DNA of 64,000 nucleotides, taken from assembly GCA_017459705.1 (NCBI GenBank), contig JAFUCJ010000006.1, positions 62,001-126,000 on the forward strand, in the 5' to 3' direction. This stretch comes from Candidatus Saccharimonadota bacterium. Lineage in GTDB: Bacteria; Patescibacteriota; Saccharimonadia; Saccharimonadales; Saccharimonadaceae. Below are positions 51,269 through 58,220 of this stretch, piece after piece (the stretch's first letter is position 1; the number at the start of each line of letters is the position of its first letter). Both the position numbers and the translations under genes were made by a program. Below the pieces are notes generated by a model. It was not told the origin of the DNA and made no database searches. It saw only the letters and a list, made by a program, of their open reading frames with translations.

Positions 51269-51939
51269 AGCATGAAACCAGAGGCTTTGCGGAGGGAGAA
51301 GCCTCTTTTTCTGGCGTACTCGATGATGCGATTGTGCTGACAGGGATCGGCTTCGAGGATAAGATGTGGGACATGTATGGTGGCGGTCTGGTCGATAAGT
51401 TCTTTGATTAAGGCTAGACCACCATCGTCAGCGTAGAGGGCGATATCGGGGTCTTCGCGTGAAAGTGCGGTTTTGTCGAGCCAGGGCCAGGTACTATCGA
51501 CGTAGGGAAGATTAGCAACGACGAGGTCGGGGGCGTGGCTAGGTTCATACTTGACATTTGTGAGTAAATGTGATATAATGAAAGGTATGGGGGTGCCGTG
51601 TTTTGCGGCGTTTTTTTGTGCAATTTTGATAGTTTGTTTGTCGATGTCGACTGCGATGAGATTGGCTTCGGGGAGTTCTTTTTTGATGGTGATGGCGATA
51701 CAGCCGGAGCCGGTGCCGACATCAATGATGGTAGGGTTATTTGGCAGGACGGGTTTTGGTGCTTTGACTCCGGGGAGAAAAGGTTTGCCGGCGAGGGTAA
51801 GGACCATGTCGATAAGCTGCTCGGTTTCGGGGCGAGGAGTGAGGACGTTTTTTGTTACGAAAAAATCACGGCCGTAAAAGTCCACTAATGTAGAACGGGT
51901 CCTGTCGGACATTTTTTCCCCCATTTCGCAATGGCTCAA
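51253..51939 (-). CDS. prmC: release factor glutamine methyltransferase, short form
   Basis: Methylates the Gln of the GGQ loop in release factors. Read from the TTG at 51939 (AGGAGG 7 nt upstream) it is 228 aa: TPRPETEQLIDM, the SAM motif DVGTGSGCIAITIKKE, and VVANLPYVD, where the family has NPPY. PrmC normally has an N-terminal helical domain of about 80 residues; only about 35 residues precede the TPRPETE segment here. The longer frame starts at 52002 inside prfA but adds no domain. It lies behind prfA, as expected, and overlaps the htrA end by 16 nt. Confidence 0.85.
   Translation of the reverse strand: MSHCEMGEKMSDRTRSTLVDFYGRDFFVTKNVLTPRPETEQLIDMVLTLAGKPFLPGVKAPKPVLPNNPTIIDVGTGSGCIAITIKKELPEANLIAVDIDKQTIKIAQKNAAKHGTPIPFIISHLLTNVKYEPSHAPDLVVANLPYVDSTWPWLDKTALSREDPDIALYADDGGLALIKELIDQTATIHVPHLILEADPCQHNRIIEYARKRGFSLRKASGFMLYFSL
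51551..51579 (+). promoter_or_regulatory. consensus promoter antisense within prmC
   Basis: TTGACA (51551-51556), a 17-nt spacer and TATAAT (51574-51579) with a TGA extension. It faces plus, inside the minus-strand prmC gene. The first ATG downstream is 7 nt away (51587), opening a 291-nt frame to 51877 whose product I do not recognise. It could give an antisense RNA against prmC-prfA. Confidence 0.5.
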
Positions 51940-51976
51940 TGGGGGTCCTCCTAAATGTCCATCACTCGTTCGGATA

Positions 51977-53017
51977 TTATTGGTTTTTAAGTTCGCGTTC
52001 ATTTTTGATTAGTTCGTGAATGATGTCGTCGATGTCGCCGTCCATGACTGCTGGAATGTTGCTACGGGAATAGTGGATGCGGTGGTCGGTGACGCGGTCT
52101 TGAGGAAAATTGTAAGTGCGGATTTTTTCGCTACGGTCGCCGGTGCCGATGAGGGATTTGCGAGCGTCGGAGGCGGCTTTCATTTCTTCTTCTTTTTTGC
52201 GTTCCAAAAGACGGGAGCGGAGAATATTCATGGCCTTGACACGGTTTTGTTGTTGAGAACGTTCGTCCTGCATGGCGACGACGAGCCCGGTCGGTAAATG
52301 GGTGATACGAACGGCGGAATCGGTAGTGTTGACGCCTTGTCCGCCATGACCGCCAGAACGGTAAATGTCGATACGGAGGTCTTCGGAGTTGATTTCAAGA
52401 TCTTGCTCGGCAGCTTCGGGTAAGACTGCGACAGTGGCAGTCGAAGTATGGATGCGGCCTTGCGACTCGGTGACGGGTACGCGCTGAACGCGATGTACGC
52501 CACCTTCAAATTTGAGTCGACCGTAGGCATTGTCGCCGGAAATCTTAAAGATGACCTCCTTCATGCCGCCGGCCTCGTTTTCGTTTTGACTGATTAGCTC
52601 GCATTTGAGGTCGTGGGATTCGGCGTATTTGGTGTACATACGATACAATTCGCCAGCAAAGAGTGAGGCTTCGTCGCCACCGGCGCCGGCGCGAATTTCG
52701 AAAATGGCCGGCTTGTCGTCATCAGGGTCGCGAGGAATTAGAAGTTCTTCGAGATGGGCTTTCAGCTCTGGAACTACCTGCTTCAATCTCGCGATGTCGT
52801 CTCTTGCGATTTCGCCGAGCTCGGGATCGGAAGAAAGAGCTTCGGCTTCGGCGAGGTCGGCTTCATTCTTATTGATGGCTTCGATGGTTGTGATAATCTC
52901 GCGGAGGGTACTGGCGCGTTTAGCTTTGGTGGCGAAACTACTGTTGTTATAACTGTCTGGCTTGGCTAGAAAATCTTCAATTTCTAATAATTCATCTTTA
53001 TATTTTTGCAAATCCAT
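51977..53017 (-). CDS. prfA: peptide chain release factor 1
   Basis: Class I release factor for UAA/UAG. The 346-aa protein has the catalytic GGQ in [17 protein letters not shown] near residue 222, and the [22 protein letters not shown] segment near residue 106. The stop-codon recognition tripeptide region contains [14 protein letters not shown], in which the RF1 PxT appears as PVT. The start follows TATAAT (53029-53024) by 6 nt, so the mRNA is probably leaderless. prmC follows. Confidence 0.96.
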   Translation of the reverse strand: MDLQKYKDELLEIEDFLAKPDSYNNSSFATKAKRASTLREIITTIEAINKNEADLAEAEALSSDPELGEIARDDIARLKQVVPELKAHLEELLIPRDPDDDKPAIFEIRAGAGGDEASLFAGELYRMYTKYAESHDLKCELISQNENEAGGMKEVIFKISGDNAYGRLKFEGGVHRVQRVPVTESQGRIHTSTATVAVLPEAAEQDLEINSEDLRIDIYRSGGHGGQGVNTTDSAVRITHLPTGLVVAMQDERSQQQNRVKAMNILRSRLLERKKEEEMKAASDARKSLIGTGDRSEKIRTYNFPQDRVTDHRIHYSRSNIPAVMDGDIDDIIHELIKNERELKNQ

Positions 53018-53053
53018 GGAATCATTATAGCATATTTTGCAGGTCTCTTGAAG

Positions 53054-53082
53054 TTGACATTTACGCGTATGTATTGTATCAT
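53054..53082 (+). promoter_or_regulatory. promoter of the fusion regulator gene
   Basis: TTGACA (53054-53059), a 17-nt spacer and TATCAT (53077-53082). The ATG is 60 nt further on. Confidence 0.75.
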
Positions 53083-53142
53083 AATATGAAGCGGGGGAGT
53101 ATTTTAATAACTTATCGCTAATTTTTGTAGAGGTGATTTATC

Positions 53143-54198
53143 ATGCAGGAACGGCAAATCCATTTTGACTCAACCAATTTGCGCAATTTGATTGAGGCTG
53201 ATAACGGGAGCATTTATGATGTAATTCATAGACGTGGCGCATTAATATTTGAGGACGTAACTGGGATTTCGTCTGCGCAGTTGCGTTCATACGCTCTTGG
53301 TGAAGTGACGCCGCCGCTTATCGATCTCATGAAAATCGCTACCTATTTCGCGGTTCCGCTGGATTTTCTGACTGGGCGATGCTCACAGAATGTGGCAGAG
53401 CATATCCTGAAACATTACGCGGTTTTTATGAAGGAACTTTTGAACGTGGATCTCTCCAAACTGGAGAGGCGTCTTAGTGCTATTAATGAGGCTTGGGATG
53501 TCGGTCCGAACGAACTTACTTGGCCGTATAATTTGATGCTTGCCGTCAATGATGGCGACCCATTTGACTATTTGGTGACAGATGATGTGATGCGGGGAAT
53601 CGAAAAGGCTTTGCAAACTTTGAACGATAGAAACCGCGAAATTATCCTGCTGCGGTTTCGTGACGGAAAAACGCTTCATGAAATCGCAGAGGTAATGGGG
53701 ATTGGTTCTTCGCGAGTTAATGCGATAGTGCTTAGTAGCTTGCGTAAACTGCGGTTGCCGAACACTTTTTTCTGCTTGATGTACGGTTGCGAATATGTTG
53801 ATAAAAACAATGAACTTTGTGAGCGGCGTGCTAAACTTGAAACGGAGGCGCAGTTTTTAAAGAGTTGGGAGAAGGAACTTGACAACAGGTTGGCTGCCTG
53901 TAGAGAAAAGGCAGAGGAACTTGCGACGTACGAAGATGCCGTGCCAAACGAGGAGCAATATCGGGCAATCTTTTCAACTGATCTTCGAGAGCTGGGCCTG
54001 TCGACGCGTGCTTACAATAGCCTACTTCGCGCCCTGCCGTGCTGTGATAGGGATTATACTTTTGGAGATGTATTCGATCTTGCGTCTAGTGGTGAGCTGA
54101 TGCAGATGCGCAACTGTGGCAAGAAAACCGCGGCCGAGATTCTCAAGCTCATTTATGAGAAGACCAGTATCTCGCTATATGAGCAAAACGGTTTATAA
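53143..54198 (+). CDS. XRE / sigma-70 region 4 / alpha-CTD-like fusion regulator
   Basis: A 351-aa predicted DNA-binding protein. Residues about 20-85 look like an XRE-type helix-turn-helix (EDVTGISSAQLRSYALGE, ending in YFAVPLDFLTG). Residues about 148-200 match sigma-70 region 4 (ALQTLNDRNREIILLRF, then GKTLHEIAEVMGIGSSRVNAI). The C-terminal about 70 residues resemble the RNA polymerase alpha C-terminal domain (LRELGLSTRAYNSLLRA, then LMQMRNCGKKTAAEILKLI). A charged linker joins the last two. Together they suggest a regulator that contacts both promoter and polymerase. AGAGGTG precedes the ATG; a terminator follows. Confidence 0.78.
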   Translation: MQERQIHFDSTNLRNLIEADNGSIYDVIHRRGALIFEDVTGISSAQLRSYALGEVTPPLIDLMKIATYFAVPLDFLTGRCSQNVAEHILKHYAVFMKELLNVDLSKLERRLSAINEAWDVGPNELTWPYNLMLAVNDGDPFDYLVTDDVMRGIEKALQTLNDRNREIILLRFRDGKTLHEIAEVMGIGSSRVNAIVLSSLRKLRLPNTFFCLMYGCEYVDKNNELCERRAKLETEAQFLKSWEKELDNRLAACREKAEELATYEDAVPNEEQYRAIFSTDLRELGLSTRAYNSLLRALPCCDRDYTFGDVFDLASSGELMQMRNCGKKTAAEILKLIYEKTSISLYEQNGL

Positions 54199-54214
54199 AA
54201 ACAGCGATAAGATG

Positions 54215-54242
54215 AAGCCCAAGCAATAGCTTGGGCTTTTCT
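54215..54242 (+). terminator. terminator of the fusion regulator gene
   Basis: AAGCCCAAGC and GCTTGGGCTT form a 10-bp stem around AATA, followed by TTCTTTT. Confidence 0.88.
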
Positions 54243-54273
54243 TTTGCAGGAAACTGTGATATAATAAGGTTAT

Positions 54274-54350
54274 GGGGATTTAGCTCAGCTGGCTGGAGCG
54301 TACGATTCACATTCGTAAGGTCATAGGTTCGAGCCCTATAATCCCCACCA
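54274..54350 (+). tRNA. tRNA-Val(CAC)
   Basis: A 77-nt cloverleaf: acceptor GGGGATT/AATCCCC, D arm GCTC/GAGC, anticodon stem TACGA/TCGTA with loop TTCACAT (anticodon CAC), T arm ATAGG/CCTAT, discriminator A, encoded CCA. GTGATATAAT lies about 10 nt upstream. The 3' end is copied again in the repeats that follow. Confidence 0.95.
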
Positions 54351-54557
54351 TTTATTATCAAAAAATGTCAAAAAAGGTAGGGCATCGGTCTCACTCCGTT
54401 CGGGGCGAGCCCTATAATCCCCACCATTTATTATCAAAAAATGTCAAAAAAGGTAGGGCATCGGTCTCACTCCGTTCGGGGCGAGCCCTATAATCCCCAC
54501 CATTTTTTTTTGTGAAAAAACGTAAAAGCAGGGCATTGGAGCTCGCTCTGCTCGGTG
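54330..54557 (+). repeat. tandem 76-bp repeats carrying the tRNA-Val 3' end
   Basis: The last 21 bases of tRNA-Val (54330-54350) recur at 54406-54426 and 54482-54502. Each is followed by a 55-nt spacer; the first two spacers are identical and the third is diverged but the same length. The spacers contain GTAGGGCATCGG (units 1 and 2) or GCAGGGCATTGG (unit 3) and a small hairpin just before the next CGAG. The array stops with CGAG at about 54558. There is no gene in 54351-54678 that I can support. Confidence 0.92.
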
Positions 54558-54678
54558 CGAGTTGTATATTGAATATAAAGCCCTATTTCTTGGTTTGGAT
54601 AAAAGTAGAAATTCGTGTATTAACATAAACTTTTTGTGGTATAATGGAGAAAGTAGGTCATATAAATAAGGAAGGTCC

Positions 54679-56208
54679 ATGGTCGCAAAATATAGTAGGA
54701 AAATAAAAATTTTGACATGTGGTTTGGTGAGTGTACTTGCGTTGTCGTTTGTGCAGTTACCAAAGGTACATGCAGTAGATAATTGCTTTGTAACGACGCC
54801 GTATCAGGAAATCACTTGGAACGATCCGCTTCGTGGCGATGCATTCTATGTGGGTGTCGCAAGCAAGTGTAAAATGAAGCTATATGACCTAGATGTAAGT
54901 TTTGCTGGTATAGAATCCGTCGAAGGTTTGATACGGCTACCCTCAGATCATAACGGATTAAGTGGCGTCGAAGAGTATGAAGATGGGCTGCGGCTAAAAT
55001 GGAGTGGGAGCAAAGATGAGCAAGAAGGTACTGACTATGTCGAGTTCGATTCATCGGATACTTCGTGGGATGATCTCCTTGGATATTGGTATTACGTTCC
55101 AATTTTGAGCCTGAATCCGCCAGAGACTTTTAAGCGTAATCTACCGATAACTATTAATTCCGCTCGCTATGAAGTTGACGGTGAGATGAAGGCGGTGGAA
55201 AATTTGGTACTTAATTCTGTTGCAGTCATAACGCCAGATAACGATAAAGAGGTTTTAATGATCAGCGGCGTAGGCAAACAAGATGTATCTTATACTGGTC
55301 AGCCGGTAGTGCTTGAAGGTGAATTAACTGTGGAAGAAAATGATGACGGTATCGCGGCGGAAGATTTGACGGAGAAATATTACTTGTATGACTATTCCGA
55401 TCTGTCCTTTACGCCAATTGATAGACCTACCGATCCTGGAAATTTGTATTTGGTTGAATATACATTTGAAAATGATAATTATAGAGCGTCGCTTAGAGTG
55501 CCTTTTACGATCAAGGATTACATCACGGTAAATACGGATATTTGGAGTGGCTTCGGGGAGGTTTCGGCACCGGCTTATATTGATAAGGGTGGCAATCTTC
55601 ACGTCGATATTGTCCCCCATGATGGCTGTGAGGTTGTATGGGTGGAGTATAATGATGACGATGTGACGGAACTTCTAAATGAAGATGATTCTCTTGATAT
55701 AGAGGGAGTGAATGAGAGTGCTAAGATTGTGGTTGCGTTTCGGTCGGTTTATCGCGTAACTGATGGCGATGGTGGTGTGTACGTTAGGGGAAGTGGCAAT
55801 AATTTGGCATTTGTAATCGATAAGGAGCCTACTAGCTATACCGCTGGGATGGTTTTAATCGCGGTGGACGGCGAATTCGTGAATCTTGATAATGATAGCA
55901 TTGTCGAACCGGAAACAAAAACCACTACGCTACTTAGTGAATACTTGGACACTTTGGCGAGTGGCACGCATACTTTTGAAATGTACTTCTTCGATTCGAA
56001 TGGTTTAGCCGGGATAGCAAGAGCTAGTTTTGCGATAGTGGAAACTACTGAGAGCGATAATGGATCTGTGCTGGCGGTGCCAGATACCGGTTTATTTACT
56101 GGTGAGAGTGGTACGGCGGGGAATGTGGGGGTTATTGCGGTAATAGTTGGCATGATTGTTAGTGTTGGAAGTTTTATAGTACTTAGAAAGAGAGCTGCAA
56201 AGGAGTAA
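54679..56208 (+). CDS. sortase-anchored surface protein
   Basis: A 509-aa exported protein. A signal peptide is present (basic MVAKYSRKIK, a hydrophobic core, cleavage near VHA-VD at residue 32). The body is acidic and rich in beta strands, without a family I recognise; a region near residue 290 (TVNTDIWSGFGEV) may be an Ig-like or MBG-like domain. The end shows a cell-wall sorting signal: AVPDTGLF near residue 470, a hydrophobic stretch and RKRAAKE. This fits a sortase substrate of VPxTG type. AAGGAAGG precedes the ATG. The lipase gene begins 1 nt after the stop. Confidence 0.82.
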   Translation: MVAKYSRKIKILTCGLVSVLALSFVQLPKVHAVDNCFVTTPYQEITWNDPLRGDAFYVGVASKCKMKLYDLDVSFAGIESVEGLIRLPSDHNGLSGVEEYEDGLRLKWSGSKDEQEGTDYVEFDSSDTSWDDLLGYWYYVPILSLNPPETFKRNLPITINSARYEVDGEMKAVENLVLNSVAVITPDNDKEVLMISGVGKQDVSYTGQPVVLEGELTVEENDDGIAAEDLTEKYYLYDYSDLSFTPIDRPTDPGNLYLVEYTFENDNYRASLRVPFTIKDYITVNTDIWSGFGEVSAPAYIDKGGNLHVDIVPHDGCEVVWVEYNDDDVTELLNEDDSLDIEGVNESAKIVVAFRSVYRVTDGDGGVYVRGSGNNLAFVIDKEPTSYTAGMVLIAVDGEFVNLDNDSIVEPETKTTTLLSEYLDTLASGTHTFEMYFFDSNGLAGIARASFAIVETTESDNGSVLAVPDTGLFTGESGTAGNVGVIAVIVGMIVSVGSFIVLRKRAAKE

Positions 56209-56209
56209 T

Positions 56210-58000
56210 ATGCGATTATCGAATTCTGCGATTGGAAAAACAGTTCTCTTCGGGGTGGTAGTGGGATTGATCCTGAATGGCTTGGTGGTTGATCACGCAA
56301 GAGCGACTAGCGTGGATGAGATAACAATTACTTATCCCTATTATGGGTTTGTCGAAGACCCGGAGAAGCCTTGGGGTTCGGTTTATGATGCTTTGGACGA
56401 AACTGGTGAGGTGCAATATAGCGATGCGTTTTTCGATGAGCCCTCGGCTGGCGAGCACGCTAAACTTCGGGCGTTATCTTATGCATTGGCACTAGCTGGG
56501 TATGAAAACCAGGCTGACGGTTATCCGGCTAACATCTCTAACCCTAATCCGAAGTTATATAATATGCTTACGCAGATGGGGTTTTTAGATCTTGAAAGTT
56601 GGGATATAACTTCGGAAGAAAATGGTCATTCGATGGGGACGACAATTGGTCACAAGACCTTGCAGGATGGGCAGGAGCTCGTAGTGGTAGCGCCACGAAA
56701 TTATAACTACATGACAGAATGGCTATCGAATTTTAATGTGGGAACGAGTGGTGACCATGCAGGATTTTCGGAATCGGCGAGATTGATCGTCGATAGGTTC
56801 AATCAGTATGTTTCGGCTCATAATTTTGAAAACTATAAAGTTTGGGCTGTTGGATATTCGCGAGGTGGGGCAGTAGTGGATTTATTTGCGAAGAGTATTA
56901 ATGCGAATATTATTGATTATGGTTTTGAGCCAGACGATTTCTATGTGTATACTTTTGGCGCGCCGAAGGCAAGCGCCGTTGAGACTAAATATGCAAATAT
57001 TCATGATGTAAAGGATGGCAACGATTTATTGCTGGGGTATTTGTTCCCAGAAGTTTGGGGCTTTTACAATACGGGAGTTTATGAGGAAATCCATCCTGCG
57101 GATGCAGAGATTGCTACGGTGATGATTGATATTTCCGATTTGGCTGATAGTGGTAGGGCGCCTAATTTGCTTATGGAAAATAAGGGTGTAACGCAGGATG
57201 TCGGTACCATGAATGGGCGAGATTTTATGGATGAGTGGTTGCAGTTTGTGACTGGGAGTGGTCTAACTCGTGAGTATTTTGATACAGAAGTGAAGCCGCC
57301 ACTTTCGGCCCTAATGAAGTTATATCAACTGAGAACGTTGGATAAACAGAGTGAATTTACGAGTTTTTTGACGGACACCGATAAAGGGATGGCTGCGATG
57401 ATGGCTGGTAATGCGTTCGCTGATTTGATGACTGGGCCGTATAGCGGTGCTACCTTGGAGGAGCGTTTGGCAAACTTTCCTCCATATCAGGATTTGGTGA
57501 AAATTATGAAAGGTACGGCCATGGCGGCCGATATTGATGAGCTTTTATCGTATCTAACTGGCTATATGGGCGTGTATGGCGATTATGAGTCTAGACTTGG
57601 TGTGACACCAAAGGTGAGTGCAGAAGAATTTGCGGTGATTAAAACGGAGTTGCCGAAATTAGTGAAAGCGCTTTCGCCGATTTTGATTGCAGATGCTATG
57701 TATACGCAAGCGACTTATGGTGAGAATTATTCTTTGTATTATACTTATTCTCTGGTCAGCAATGCTGAGAATCTAGTGATTGGGCATATCCCGGAAAGTA
57801 TTATGCCGATTTTGAAGAGCCTGATTGTGGATGGCGATGAGTGGGTGCCAGGCGTTCCCAATACTGGCTATATGAGTGCAAATCGTGAAAGCGGATGTTT
57901 GGTAGCTGTGTATGATGTCTGGGCCATTATGTCGGTTACGTTATTACTAGTAGCAACAACGGCTCTTATATTCATGGTTCGGAAAACCGATACGGTGTAA
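56210..58000 (+). CDS. surface-anchored class 3-type lipase/esterase
   Basis: A 596-aa secreted alpha/beta hydrolase. A signal peptide lies within residues 1-33 (TVLFGVVVGLILNGLVV). The lipase-like domain has the nucleophile in WAVGYSRGGAVVDLFA near residue 222, fitting GxSxG, and the following strand FYVYTFGAPKASAV, typical of class 3 lipases. The C terminus has VPNTGYM near residue 547, a hydrophobic stretch and RKTDTV, a second VPxTG sorting signal. It is in one operon with the preceding surface protein. The substrate could be host or partner-cell lipid; this is inference. Confidence 0.82.
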   Translation: MRLSNSAIGKTVLFGVVVGLILNGLVVDHARATSVDEITITYPYYGFVEDPEKPWGSVYDALDETGEVQYSDAFFDEPSAGEHAKLRALSYALALAGYENQADGYPANISNPNPKLYNMLTQMGFLDLESWDITSEENGHSMGTTIGHKTLQDGQELVVVAPRNYNYMTEWLSNFNVGTSGDHAGFSESARLIVDRFNQYVSAHNFENYKVWAVGYSRGGAVVDLFAKSINANIIDYGFEPDDFYVYTFGAPKASAVETKYANIHDVKDGNDLLLGYLFPEVWGFYNTGVYEEIHPADAEIATVMIDISDLADSGRAPNLLMENKGVTQDVGTMNGRDFMDEWLQFVTGSGLTREYFDTEVKPPLSALMKLYQLRTLDKQSEFTSFLTDTDKGMAAMMAGNAFADLMTGPYSGATLEERLANFPPYQDLVKIMKGTAMAADIDELLSYLTGYMGVYGDYESRLGVTPKVSAEEFAVIKTELPKLVKALSPILIADAMYTQATYGENYSLYYTYSLVSNAENLVIGHIPESIMPILKSLIVDGDEWVPGVPNTGYMSANRESGCLVAVYDVWAIMSVTLLLVATTALIFMVRKTDTV

Positions 58001-58220
58001 CGGTATAGACCAGTGGGACGCTCTTAGCATATATTTTGTTGTAATTTTTACAATTTTAGCATAAAGGTCTTGTAAATGCTATATTTAGTGTGGTAGAATA
58101 ATTGTAAGACGCTAAATGTAGGGTCGAACCATATTGTGAAGTGGGTGTACATGAAGATAAACAGAATATGGAATAGACCGTAAATACAAGAATAGAACAT
58201 GCATAAGGAGGTAAAAATAA
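58001..58220 (+). promoter_or_regulatory. nrdD upstream region with possible NrdR-like site
   Basis: No gene in these 220 bases. A promoter candidate is TTGTAA (58070-58075), an 18-nt spacer and TAGAAT (58094-58099). Between them, CTATATTTAG is near-palindromic and vaguely like half of an NrdR box. The nrdR gene is not in the window, so this is tentative. AAGGAGG lies 8 nt before the ATG. Confidence 0.35.

Noticed and set aside
54330-54557. CRISPR array at the tandem repeats after tRNA-Val
   Set aside because: The supposed spacers are identical, the unit contains a tRNA 3' end, and no cas gene is present.
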